From NCBI RefSeq assembly GCF_019331695.1, contig NZ_JAHBBI010000017.1, forward strand, positions 1 through 33,017: a DNA stretch of 33,017 bases, given 5' to 3'. A program made the translations under genes and the position numbers. Below are positions 17,805-25,736 of this stretch, piece after piece. The notes below the pieces were generated by a model. The model was not told the DNA's origin and made no database searches. It worked only from the letters and a program-made list of their open reading frames with translations. Positions within the stretch are counted from its first letter, which is position 1, and each line of letters starts with the position of its first letter. Origin of the DNA: Bifidobacterium pluvialisilvae. Its GTDB lineage: Bacteria > Actinomycetota > Actinomycetes > Actinomycetales > Bifidobacteriaceae.

Positions 17805-18788
17805 CTACAGGCCGGTCGCGGCGATGACGAGGAAGATGAACGGCGCGGCCATGAGGATGGAGTCGGCGCGGTCGAGGACACCGCCATGTCCCTTGAGCAG
17901 ATGCCCCATGTCCTTGATGCCCAGATCGCGTTTGAGCATCGACGCGCACAGGTCGCCGAACGTGCCCACCACGCCGACGAGCACGCCGAACAGTATCGGG
18001 ACCCACCACCGGGACGCCCAGACTGAACGGTCGTAGGTGACCAGGAAGATCACGAGGGCGCCGACGAAGCAGAAGAGTATCGAGCCAAGTAGGCCCTCGA
18101 CTGACTTCTTCGGCGAGATGCGGGGGGAAAGCTTGTGCTTGCCGAGCCATGCGCCGAACGCGAGGCCGCCGATGTCCCCCAGCGCGGGGACGAACACAAG
18201 CAGGAACGCGTGGGCCACCGGGTGCTCCCAGGTCAGCGGCATGATGATGAATCCCGCGAGGAACGGCACATACAGCACCACAAGCAGGGACACCGTCACA
18301 TTGGTGAAACGCGTCACCGGCCCGGACTCGTCCCCGTCGTTGAAGGATGATTCGCTGCGCATGTGGGCGTCCGCGCGGGAGAGTTTGGAGGCCACCGCCA
18401 TGGAGACGCGGCGTCCGACCATGGTCAGTCTGGTGGACGCCGCCAGTCCGACGAAGACGAGCGTCAGCAGCGTGGACACGCACATCGCCACGGCGTGCGC
18501 CGGGGCGAAGTATGTCGCGCCCAATATGCCGATCGCCCCGATCCACAGGGCCAGGACGGGTATGCGGATGCCCACCGTCGCGAAATCGACGCGAAGCTCC
18601 CATAGGGCGAGTACCACGAAGATGATGATCAGTCCGACGAAGACGTCGACGCTTGCGGCGAGACACAGCAGAATGACCAGTACCAGCACCACGCCGGTGC
18701 CTATGGCCTGGGGCATGTTGCGTCCCGTACGCTTGTTGATCGTGTCGATGGCCTCTTCGGCCTCTTCCTTACGCTTTGATGGGCTCAT
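17805..18788 (-). CDS. cdsA: Phosphatidate cytidylyltransferase
   Basis: A 327-residue polytopic membrane enzyme making CDP-diacylglycerol from phosphatidic acid and CTP. The C-terminal signature is complete: LKRDLGIKDMGHLLKGHGG followed by VLDRADSILM. About seven or eight hydrophobic helices are evident. The first 25 residues are charged and cytoplasmic. The product feeds the CDP-alcohol phosphatidyltransferase encoded at 6817. It follows frr by 22 nt in the order pyrH-frr-cdsA common in bacteria. The Shine-Dalgarno is weak. Confidence 0.95.
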   Translation of the reverse strand: MSPSKRKEEAEEAIDTINKRTGRNMPQAIGTGVVLVLVILLCLAASVDVFVGLIIIFVVLALWELRVDFATVGIRIPVLALWIGAIGILGATYFAPAHAVAMCVSTLLTLVFVGLAASTRLTMVGRRVSMAVASKLSRADAHMRSESSFNDGDESGPVTRFTNVTVSLLVVLYVPFLAGFIIMPLTWEHPVAHAFLLVFVPALGDIGGLAFGAWLGKHKLSPRISPKKSVEGLLGSILFCFVGALVIFLVTYDRSVWASRWWVPILFGVLVGVVGTFGDLCASMLKRDLGIKDMGHLLKGHGGVLDRADSILMAAPFIFLVIAATGL

Positions 18789-18810
18789 ACCGCTGCACCG
18801 TCTGGGTTGC

Positions 18811-19365
18811 TCAGACCTCGAGAATTTCCTTTTCCTTCGCCGCGAACAGGGAATCGATCTCGTCGGTGACCTTCTTGGTGACCTTGTCGAGATCCTTCTG
18901 CAGGCGGTTGCCCTCGTCCTCGCCCATGTCGCCGTCCTTGACGGAGGCTTCGATGGATTCCTTGACCTTGCGGCGGATGTTGCGGATGGCGACCTTGCCG
19001 TCCTCCGCCTTGCCCTTGGCGAGCTTGACGTATTCCTTGCGCCGCTCCTCGGTCAGCTCGGGCAGGGTGATGCGGATCACGTTGCCGTCACGGTTGGGGT
19101 TGACGCCCAGATCGGAATCGCGAAGGGCCTTCTCCACGGCGGAGGCCTGGGTCACATCGAACGGGGTGATCGCCAGGGTGCGGGGCTCGGGAACGCCGAT
19201 GGTGGCCATCTGCTTCAGCGGGGTGGGGGCGCCGTAGTAGTCGACGACGATGCCGTTGAGCAGGGCGGGGTTCGCGCGGCCGGTACGGATTCCCGCGAAA
19301 TTCTCCTTGGTGGACTCCACGGTCTTGCCCATCTGGGCGGTTGCCTGATCAATGATTGCTGCCAT
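18811..19365 (-). CDS. frr: Ribosome recycling factor
   Basis: A 184-residue protein of normal length that splits post-termination ribosomes together with EF-G. Hallmarks are the conserved GIRTGRANPALLNGI, VDYYGAPTPLKQMA and ALRDSDLGVNPNRDGN, and a Lys/Glu-rich long helix at the C-terminus. AAGGAG precedes the ATG by 7 nt. The 90-nt gap to pyrH contains a 7-bp hairpin (19382-19401) before the frr start. Confidence 0.97.
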   Translation of the reverse strand: MAAIIDQATAQMGKTVESTKENFAGIRTGRANPALLNGIVVDYYGAPTPLKQMATIGVPEPRTLAITPFDVTQASAVEKALRDSDLGVNPNRDGNVIRITLPELTEERRKEYVKLAKGKAEDGKVAIRNIRRKVKESIEASVKDGDMGEDEGNRLQKDLDKVTKKVTDEIDSLFAAKEKEILEV

Positions 19366-19455
19366 AATGTCTCCTTGTCATGCCATGCGTCCAGGCATGG
19401 CTGAACTTCCCTGTCCTTGGAAGATGTCTTGCCTATTCTACCGTGCCGAGGCCCG

Positions 19456-20220
19456 CTACCGTGTCTTCGACTCGACGGCGCTGACCAGCGTGCCGAGGTC
19501 CTCCCCTTCGAGCACGCGGGTGACGTTGCCGGGCGTCTCCAGTCCGAACACGCGAATCGGCAGGGTGTTGTCGCGCGCCATGGACAATGCGGAGGCGTCC
19601 ATGACCGCGAGGTTGTCCACCAGGGCGCGGTTGTAGCTGAGCTGGGTGAACATCTTCGCCTGGTCGTCCTTACGGGGGTCGGCGGTGTATACGCCGTCCA
19701 CGCCGTTCTTGCCCATGAGGACCTCGGAGCAGTGAATCTCCAGGGCGCGCTGGATGGACACGGTGTCGGTGGAGAAATAAGGCATGCCGGCGCCGGCGCC
19801 GAACACGACCACACGGCCCTTCTCCAGATGGCGGATGGCCTTCAGCGGGATGTACGGCTCCGTGACCTGCGTCATCTGGATTGCGGACTGCACGCGGGTG
19901 GCCTGCCCCTCCTGTTCGAGGAAGTCCTGCAGCGCAAGGCAGTTCATGACCGTGCCGAGCATACCCATGTAGTCGCCGCGAGAACGGTCGATGCCGGCCT
20001 GCTGCAGCTCGGCGCCGCGGAAGAAGTTGCCTCCGCCGACCACGATGGCGACCTGGACGCCATGCCTGACGGCCGCGGCCACCTCTCCGGCGATACGACG
20101 CACGACGTTGGGGTCGATGCCGATGTGGCCGCCTCCGAAGGCCTCTCCGGAGAGTTTGAGCAGGACCCTTCGGGGGGATGAGGGGGAAGGAACCGAGTTG
20201 TTGGAACAGTTGTCAGCCAT
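19456..20220 (-). CDS. pyrH: Uridylate kinase
   Basis: A 254-residue amino-acid-kinase-fold enzyme phosphorylating UMP to UDP. Motifs are [53 protein letters not shown] and [10 protein letters not shown]. The frame extends upstream to 20298, but the ATG at 20220 (MADNCSNN) has GAAAGG just before it and gives a family-typical length with a short polar N-terminal extension. It lies downstream of the tsf terminator, so it probably also needs its own promoter in the 140-nt gap, where none is convincing. Confidence 0.96.
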   Translation of the reverse strand: MADNCSNNSVPSPSSPRRVLLKLSGEAFGGGHIGIDPNVVRRIAGEVAAAVRHGVQVAIVVGGGNFFRGAELQQAGIDRSRGDYMGMLGTVMNCLALQDFLEQEGQATRVQSAIQMTQVTEPYIPLKAIRHLEKGRVVVFGAGAGMPYFSTDTVSIQRALEIHCSEVLMGKNGVDGVYTADPRKDDQAKMFTQLSYNRALVDNLAVMDASALSMARDNTLPIRVFGLETPGNVTRVLEGEDLGTLVSAVESKTR

Positions 20221-20298
20221 GTGACACCTTTCGTCTCGTGAAAAAACCGAAATCCATGGTAACGGTGAACAATGACAACGACGACCGTGCTCACCCAC

Positions 20299-20329
20299 AA
20301 AAAAAGACGGCCCCCGAAGGGGCCGCCTT
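20299..20329 (-). terminator. Intrinsic terminator after tsf
   Basis: On the minus strand GGCGGCCCC-TTCG-GGGGCCGTC, with a UUCG-type tetraloop, is followed by seven T residues. It lies 33 nt after the tsf stop and separates rpsB-tsf from pyrH-frr. Confidence 0.9.
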
Positions 20330-20362
20330 CATCATCATGCCGAATCACGGATGAGGGAGGAC

Positions 20363-21214
20363 CTACTCCTCCTCGCCCTTGCCGACCTCGATGCGGGCGA
20401 AGGACAGGGCCTTGCCGCCGACTTCCTTGAACAGGTCGCCGACCGTCTTGGACGGGTCCTTGACGAACTGCTGCTCAAGCAGGACGTTGTCCTTGAAGAA
20501 GGCGTTGAGGCGACCCTCGACGATCTTCGGGACGATCTTCTCCGGCTTGCCTTCGGCAAGGGACTTCTCAGTGGCGACGCGACGCTCGGACTCGACGACG
20601 TCGGACGGCACGTCCTCACGGGTCAGCCACTTGGGAGCCATGGCGGAAATCTGCAGGGCGGCCTCATGGGCGACCTTGGCACCGGCCTCGTCGGTGACGA
20701 TCATGGCCACGATGCTCGGCGGCATCTCAGCGGACTTCTTGTGGGCGTAGACCTCGACGTGGGGGCCTTCGACCTTGGCGTACTGGCCGAGCTTGACGTG
20801 CTCGCCGAACAGCGCGGCGGCCTCTTCGATGGCCTCCTTGACGGTGCCGTCCTCGGCGGCGGCCGCAAGAACGGCGTCGGCGTCGGCGGCCTCGGCCTTG
20901 ACGGCGTCGGCGAGGATGCCGTCGGCGAACTCCACGAACTTCGGGGTCTTGGCCACGAAATCGGTCTCGGAGTTGAGCTCGGCGGCGTAGCCGACCTGGC
21001 CATTGGCGGACTCGACCACGGTGGAGGCGATGGTGCCTTCCTGGGCCTTGCGGCCTTCGCGCTTGCCGGCGGCCTGAATACCCTTGGCGCGGATGATTTC
21101 CTTGGCGCGGGCGACGTCACCTTCAGCCTCGGTAAGAGCCTTCTTGACGTCCATCATGCCGGCACCGGTGTCTTCACGAACCTGCTTGATGAGAGCGGCA
21201 GTGATCTTTGCCAT
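20363..21214 (-). CDS. tsf: Elongation factor Ts
   Basis: A 283-residue guanine nucleotide exchange factor for EF-Tu. The N-terminal UBA-like domain carries ALIKQVREDTGAGMMDVKKA, and the core TDFVAK motif (SETDFVAKTPKF) that displaces EF-Tu-bound magnesium is present. GAGGAG precedes the ATG. It pairs with rpsB in the usual order, 103 nt downstream, with a stem-loop between the two genes and a strong terminator after it. Confidence 0.98.
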   Translation of the reverse strand: MAKITAALIKQVREDTGAGMMDVKKALTEAEGDVARAKEIIRAKGIQAAGKREGRKAQEGTIASTVVESANGQVGYAAELNSETDFVAKTPKFVEFADGILADAVKAEAADADAVLAAAAEDGTVKEAIEEAAALFGEHVKLGQYAKVEGPHVEVYAHKKSAEMPPSIVAMIVTDEAGAKVAHEAALQISAMAPKWLTREDVPSDVVESERRVATEKSLAEGKPEKIVPKIVEGRLNAFFKDNVLLEQQFVKDPSKTVGDLFKEVGGKALSFARIEVGKGEEE

Positions 21215-21278
21215 AGCTTTTCTGTCTCCTCAAATACATGTACGACCGTGTTGTCACGATCATTACCATCATAAGACG

Positions 21279-21307
21279 TCAGCCGCTCGCTTTGCGCGAA
21301 CGGCTGA
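21279..21307 (-). terminator. Stem-loop between rpsB and tsf, possible attenuator
   Basis: TCAGCCGTTCGC-GCAAA-GCGAGCGGCTGA on the minus strand forms a 12-bp stem with one G-T pair, 10 nt after the rpsB stop. There is no T-run after it, so it may only partly terminate or may protect the rpsB 3' end, lowering tsf relative to rpsB. Confidence 0.5.
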
Positions 21308-21317
21308 AATCATAAGG

Positions 21318-22154
21318 TCACTCGGCCTTGGCCTCTTCGGCCTTCGGCTTGTCGGCTTCGGCCGCGGGGGCGGCCTCGGCGTCGTCCTTCTTCAGCAGCT
21401 CGGTCTCCCACTCGGGCAGAGGCTGGGCCTCGTCCTTGCCATCGGCCTTGTCGGCGGCCTTGCCGGAACGCTCCAGCAGACCATCGGCCACGGCGTCGGC
21501 GGCGAGGGTGGTCAGCAGTTCGACGGCGCGGATGGCGTCGTCGTTGGCCGGAATCGGGTAGTCGACGAGATCGGGGTCGGTGTTGGTGTCGACCAGGGCG
21601 ACGACCGGGATGTGCAGCTTGTGGGCTTCCTCGACGGCCAGGGATTCCTTGTTGATGTCCACGACGAACAGGGCGGAGGGGGTGCGGTTCATGTTACGGA
21701 TGCCGCCAAGCTGCTTGACCAGCTTGTCCTTCTCGCGCTCAAGAAGGAGGAGCTCCTTCTTGGTCAGACCGGAGGAGTGCACGTCGGAGAAGTCGATCTC
21801 CTCGAGCTCCTTCATGCGGGCGACGCGCTTCGACACGGTCTGGAAGTTGGTGAGCATGCCGCCGAGCCAGCGCTCGGACACGTAGGGCATGTTGACGCGG
21901 GTGGCCTGCTCGGTGATGGCCTCCACGGCCTGCTTCTTGGTGCCGACGAACAGAATCGTGCCGTTGTGGGCGACGGTGGCCTTGATGAAGTCATAGGCCT
22001 TGTCGATCAGGTCGAGGGACTTGAACAGGTTGATGATGTGGATGCCGTTGCGCTCCATCAAGATGTACTGCTTCATCTTGGGGTTCCAGCGGCGGGTCTG
22101 ATGACCGAAGTGAACGCCAGCCTTGAGCATCTGGCTCATGGTAATCTGTGCCAT
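21318..22154 (-). CDS. rpsB: 30S ribosomal protein S2
   Basis: A 278-residue S2 protein of the small ribosomal subunit. The N-terminal [42 protein letters not shown] and the [12 protein letters not shown] region are all canonical. A Lys/Glu/Ala-rich C-terminal tail (ending KAEEAKAE) is typical of actinobacterial S2. The frame is open to 22262, but the ATG at 22154 has AAAGG upstream and the conserved N-terminus. A leader of about 180 nt precedes it. Confidence 0.98.
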   Translation of the reverse strand: MAQITMSQMLKAGVHFGHQTRRWNPKMKQYILMERNGIHIINLFKSLDLIDKAYDFIKATVAHNGTILFVGTKKQAVEAITEQATRVNMPYVSERWLGGMLTNFQTVSKRVARMKELEEIDFSDVHSSGLTKKELLLLEREKDKLVKQLGGIRNMNRTPSALFVVDINKESLAVEEAHKLHIPVVALVDTNTDPDLVDYPIPANDDAIRAVELLTTLAADAVADGLLERSGKAADKADGKDEAQPLPEWETELLKKDDAEAAPAAEADKPKAEEAKAE

Positions 22155-22291
22155 GCCATATACCTTTCTTGTCGGTTGTTTCCTGGTCATGCGCACCTGC
22201 GTGCAACCTTCTCGAGGAAGGCCGACCGACACAGGCCGTCGCGGGCATGACGCGTATTTCACGTGCGGTTTCGGATCGTTGGAATGCGGTT

Positions 22292-22346
22292 TCCCACGGC
22301 TGCGACCCCATGGGAGACCAAAAAAGCACGCGATTTTCTATGATAG
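22292..22346 (-). promoter_or_regulatory. Candidate rpsB promoter and leader hairpin
   Basis: An extended -10, TGCTATCAT (hexamer at 22346-22341), lies just after the def stop, with a poor -35 (TTCCCG). The expected transcript would have a leader of about 180 nt. That leader begins with an 8-bp stem, TCCCATGG-ggtcgcag-CCGTGGGA (22315-22292), and has a second small hairpin, CCTTC-CTCGA-GAAGG. S2 autoregulates through a leader in E. coli; similar use here is only a suggestion. Confidence 0.4.
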
Positions 22347-22359
22347 CACATCATCAAAG

Positions 22360-22839
22360 CTACCGGGAACGCATCATCCTCATGGCCTGACGGCGCTCCT
22401 CCTTCTCCAACCGGTCGAGATACACATGGCCGTCCAGATGGTCGCATTCATGCTGGAGCATGCGACCCATGAGGCCCGTCCCCTCAAGCGTCACCGGCTT
22501 GCCGTCCAGGTCGATGCCGGACACCCTCGCGTAATCCGCGCGCCGGGTCTTGTACCATAGCCCGGGAACCGAAAGACATCCCTCGTCTCCGTACTGTTCC
22601 CCACGCGTCTCCTCGATCACGGGGTTGAGGATGTATCCGACCTTTCCCTCGATGTTGTAGGAGAAGGCGCGGAGCCCCACACCGATCTGGTTCGCGGAAA
22701 GACCGGCCCTGCCGGGATCGTCGACGGTCTCCAGCAGGTCCGTCACCAGACGTTCGATGGCTGGCGTGATGCTGCGGATGGGGTCGCAGGGCGTGCGCAG
22801 AATCGGATCCGGCACCACACGAATCTCTCGAATTGCCAC
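22360..22839 (-). CDS. def: Peptide deformylase
   Basis: A 159-residue metalloenzyme removing the formyl group from nascent proteins. All three signature motifs are present: GLSANQIG (family GLAAxQIG, here with Ser), EGCLS with the Cys metal ligand, and QHECDHLDG with the HExxH-type His ligands. It starts with GTG (frame [11 protein letters not shown]), with AAGGAG 9 nt upstream inside the end of the acyl-CoA ligase gene. Only 6 nt separate it from that gene, so they are co-transcribed. Confidence 0.95.
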   Translation of the reverse strand: MAIREIRVVPDPILRTPCDPIRSITPAIERLVTDLLETVDDPGRAGLSANQIGVGLRAFSYNIEGKVGYILNPVIEETRGEQYGDEGCLSVPGLWYKTRRADYARVSGIDLDGKPVTLEGTGLMGRMLQHECDHLDGHVYLDRLEKEERRQAMRMMRSR

Positions 22840-22845
22840 TGGTCT

Positions 22846-24933
22846 TCACTCCTTGTCGTCGTTGTCGTCGGCCGTTTCGCCATGTTCAAGGGTATCCGAG
22901 GCCTCGACCTCGCCCTCCGCGGAGTCGTGGCGCTTCTTCGACATGCCCGCGAGGGAGTCGCCGACGTTCTTCGCCTTGCCGAGCATGGGCTCGAGACGGT
23001 CCCTCGCCTCCTTGATGCGGGGAATCGCGTTCTCCTGGGCCTTGTCCATCAGGGGCGAGATCGATTCCGTTGCCTTCTCCAGCAGCTGCTTGGACGATGG
23101 TACGGGCTGCGTCCTGCCCGACGGCTTCGGCGCATACATCACCTTGTCGAGAAGCTCCTCGTACCGCCGAAGCACCGCGGGACGGACCACCTTCATGCTG
23201 GGGGTGAGCGTACCGTCGTCCTGGTTGAATTCCTTGTCGAGGATGATGAACTTGCGAATCGACTCCGCACGGGAGACGGTGGCGTTGGCACGGTCGACAT
23301 ACTGCTGGACCAATGCCCTCACGGCATCGTTCTCGGCCGCCTGCGCGGCGTCCATGGATGCGTCGAGGCCCTGGGCCGACAACCACGAGGCCAGCATGTC
23401 GGGATCCAGCGTCACCAGCGCCGATATGAACGGACGTCCGTCCCCGATGACCACGGCCTGCGAGACGATCGGGCAGGTCATCACGGTGTCCTCCATGGGG
23501 GCCGGCGAGACGTTCTTGCCCCCCGCGGTGATGATGATGTCCTTCTTGCGACCGGTGATGAAGGTGAAGCCGTTGTCGTCGATGCGCGCGAGATCGCCTG
23601 TGTGCAGCCACCCGTCCGGTTCGAGAACCTGCGCGGTGAGTTCCGGCTGCTTGTAGTAGCCAAGGAAGACGCTCGCCCCCCTGATCATCAGCTCGTCGTC
23701 ATCCGCGAGCCTCACCTCCATGCATCCGGGAAGCCCGACCGAACCGATCTCGTTGCGGTCCTGGAAGTTCACCATGCAGGGCGCCGCGGTCTCGGTCATG
23801 CCATACCCCTGAATGAAGGTGATGCCGTCGAAGCCGTTGAAGAAATGGGCGAGATCGGTGTTCAGCGGGGCGCCGCCGCATGCGAGGTACTTGAGGTTCG
23901 GCCCCAACGCCGACCGGATGGACGCGCCCACCGTCTTCATGTAGAAGACGTGTTCGATGCGAGCGCCCAGAGGATGCCGCCCCTTGTCCTGTTCGTCCTT
24001 GGACCATTGGATGAAGTGGGAGACCGCCTTGGCGAAGATGCGACCCTGCAGGCCGGCACCGGCCTTCTGCGAGGCGGCGTTGTACACCTTCTCGAACACA
24101 CGGGGGACCCCGAGAAGATACGTGGGCTTGAATCCGCGCAGGTCCGCGAGCAGATGCTTGGCGCCGGGAATGTATCCGACCACGCCATGCGAGCCTATGG
24201 CCACATACTGGATGTATCTGGCGAAGCAGTGCGCCAGCGGCAGGAACAGCAACAGGCGGCTCGGCTGGTAGAGCATGTCGTTGAGCACCTCGTAGCCGTT
24301 GAGCACGGTGTGGGTGAAGTTGCGATGGGACAGCATCGCGCCCTTGGGCTTGCCCGTGGAACCGGACGTGTACACGATGGTGGCGAGATCGTCGGCCTTC
24401 ACCGCATCGATGGCGGCGTCCAGCTCCTCGTCGGAGACCTGTCCTCCGAAGTCGATGACCGCGTCCAGGCCCTCCGCCTTGAAGTTGAACACATACTGCA
24501 GGCACTCCTGGTCCTTGCGGATCAGCTCCAGGGTCTGGGCATGCTCGTAGTCCCCCGCGAAGGCGATCCGCGGCTGGACGTCACCGACGATGTTGGCGGT
24601 CTGCTCGGGAGAGTCCGTCTCGTACACCGGCACGCTGACCGCGCCGATGGCGGCGCATGCGAAGTCCACCACGCCCCATGGGTAGCAGGTGGCCGAATAG
24701 ATGACGACGTTGTCCCCGGCCTTCACACCCAATCCCATCAGCCCCTTGGCCACCTCGCGCACCGTATGGTGCATCTCGGCGGCCGTGACGTCATGCCACT
24801 GGCGGGTCTCGTCATCCTGCCATTGCGCGATGCAATCCTCTGGATCACGGGAGAACCGGTGGGCGAGCAGTGAGTAGATCGTGTCCTTTTCCGTGGTGGG
24901 ATGAATGACATCCACTGAATATTCACGCAGCAT
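22846..24933 (-). CDS. fadD: Long-chain fatty acid-CoA ligase with C-terminal tail
   Basis: A 695-residue AMP-forming acyl-CoA synthetase activating fatty acids with ATP and CoA. The P-loop TSGSTGKPKG is at 189-198, GYGMTET follows, then DGWLHTGDLARID, the linker motif GRKKDIIITAGGKNVSP and the C-terminal catalytic Lys region GTLTPSMKV. The ATG at 24933 (MLREYS) is chosen over a GTG two codons upstream because the paralogue at 30076 starts at the same point (MLKEYT). From about residue 603 a 93-residue tail follows that the paralogue lacks: a charged amphipathic helix (EKATESISPLMDKAQENA) and an acidic end (TADDNDDKE). The fatty acid preference is unknown. Confidence 0.93.
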   Translation of the reverse strand: MLREYSVDVIHPTTEKDTIYSLLAHRFSRDPEDCIAQWQDDETRQWHDVTAAEMHHTVREVAKGLMGLGVKAGDNVVIYSATCYPWGVVDFACAAIGAVSVPVYETDSPEQTANIVGDVQPRIAFAGDYEHAQTLELIRKDQECLQYVFNFKAEGLDAVIDFGGQVSDEELDAAIDAVKADDLATIVYTSGSTGKPKGAMLSHRNFTHTVLNGYEVLNDMLYQPSRLLLFLPLAHCFARYIQYVAIGSHGVVGYIPGAKHLLADLRGFKPTYLLGVPRVFEKVYNAASQKAGAGLQGRIFAKAVSHFIQWSKDEQDKGRHPLGARIEHVFYMKTVGASIRSALGPNLKYLACGGAPLNTDLAHFFNGFDGITFIQGYGMTETAAPCMVNFQDRNEIGSVGLPGCMEVRLADDDELMIRGASVFLGYYKQPELTAQVLEPDGWLHTGDLARIDDNGFTFITGRKKDIIITAGGKNVSPAPMEDTVMTCPIVSQAVVIGDGRPFISALVTLDPDMLASWLSAQGLDASMDAAQAAENDAVRALVQQYVDRANATVSRAESIRKFIILDKEFNQDDGTLTPSMKVVRPAVLRRYEELLDKVMYAPKPSGRTQPVPSSKQLLEKATESISPLMDKAQENAIPRIKEARDRLEPMLGKAKNVGDSLAGMSKKRHDSAEGEVEASDTLEHGETADDNDDKE

Positions 24934-24999
24934 AGACACTACTATAGGACGCTTCGCATGCGTCCCACGCCACCCCGCCGGAAACCCGCACGCGGCCTA

Positions 25000-25467
25000 T
25001 CAGCCGAAGTCAAGGAAGGTGCAGACCCAGCGGGAGCCCCACCGCCGCAGGACGATGCTGGACTGGTAGATCTCCTTGCCGATGGTCAGCCCCGCGCAGG
25101 CGTCGAAATGGTCCGGATTGAGCACGGTGCCGTACAGGTACAGCGGCACGGGAGGCAGATTGCCGTGCAGGGGGCTGTCCTTACGGCTCAGCCGCAGCAG
25201 CTTCGCCATGAACTCCAGACGGCTGATGCCCTTCTCGGTCACATTCCTGTCGAGGGACCTTCCCGAGAGACGGCCTCGCGCCACATCGGAGGCAAGGCAC
25301 ACCAGCTGGAAGGCCCTGACCGCCACATCCGCGCTCTCCTGCATGCTGAGATCGCTGGGAACCAGACGGTTCACGCGGACCCTCACGCCGCCCGGAGCGC
25401 CGTAGCATCCCGGCAGAATGAATGAGAACTCGCCCTCATGCTCGGGATCCTGCTTGAAATCGTACAT
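25000..25467 (-). CDS. Rv3235-like protein (DUF6459 candidate)
   Basis: A 155-residue soluble protein. The C-terminal SRWVCTFLDFG closely resembles the ending of actinobacterial Rv3235-family proteins (RWVCTxLxxG), and the middle helix region with ASDVARGRLSGRSLDRNVTE fits that family's R-rich segment. The function of the family is unknown; in many actinobacteria it lies next to secA, which is not seen here. A longer start at 25542 is possible, but the ATG at 25467 (MYDFKQDPE) has GGAAGG about 9 nt upstream. It ends 67 nt before fadD, probably in the same transcript. The assignment is by eye and moderate. Confidence 0.65.
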   Translation of the reverse strand: MYDFKQDPEHEGEFSFILPGCYGAPGGVRVRVNRLVPSDLSMQESADVAVRAFQLVCLASDVARGRLSGRSLDRNVTEKGISRLEFMAKLLRLSRKDSPLHGNLPPVPLYLYGTVLNPDHFDACAGLTIGKEIYQSSIVLRRWGSRWVCTFLDFG

Positions 25468-25528
25468 CTTCTCGCCCTTCCTGGCTCGACCCCGTGGGCG
25501 CTCGTCTGTGCGCACCCGTTTAAGGGGG

Positions 25529-25538
25529 TTGTATACAA
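25529..25538. promoter_or_regulatory. Palindrome TTGTATACAA, GntR-type operator candidate
   Basis: A perfect 10-bp palindrome matching the TTGTATACAA-like half-site pattern of GntR-family operators, 62 nt upstream of the Rv3235-like start. On the minus strand it also contains TATACA, which could act as a -10. A TTGACT lies upstream but 25 nt away, too far for a standard -35. Confidence 0.35.
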
Positions 25539-25632
25539 GCATGAGGGTGAACGCTCACAGAGTCAAGTCGACAGCGGAAAATATGGACAATTCAGGCGAA
25601 AAACCGGCCTGCAATCGTTGACATCGAAACAG

Positions 25633-25642
25633 CAAACGTTTG
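25633..25642. promoter_or_regulatory. Palindrome CAAACGTTTG, LacI-type operator candidate
   Basis: A perfect 10-bp palindrome with the central AACGTT typical of LacI-family operators, in the gap between guaB3 and the Rv3235-like gene. No sugar gene adjoins it. The 270-nt gap also holds the GntR-like palindrome, the guaB3 terminator hairpin and a motif shared with the left end of the window. Confidence 0.35.
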
Positions 25643-25683
25643 ACCCCTCCCACCCGGCGTGTCGAAAAAGGGGGCAACAACGA

Positions 25684-25709
25684 CGATGGGTGGCATACGC
25701 CACCCATCG
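25684..25709 (-). terminator. Stem-loop after guaB3
   Basis: CGATGGGTGGC-GTAT-GCCACCCATCG on the minus strand is a perfect 11-bp stem with a 4-nt loop, 27 nt after the guaB3 stop. A T5 run follows 14 nt further on rather than directly, so termination is likely but not textbook. Confidence 0.65.
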
Positions 25710-25736
25710 ATTGCAAAAACCTATGCGGAAAAGACG

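Noticed and set aside
22882-24873. Plus-strand frame of about 660 codons antisense to the acyl-CoA ligase
   Set aside because: The ligase on the minus strand has all family motifs. The antisense product is Arg/His/Val-rich with no motif.
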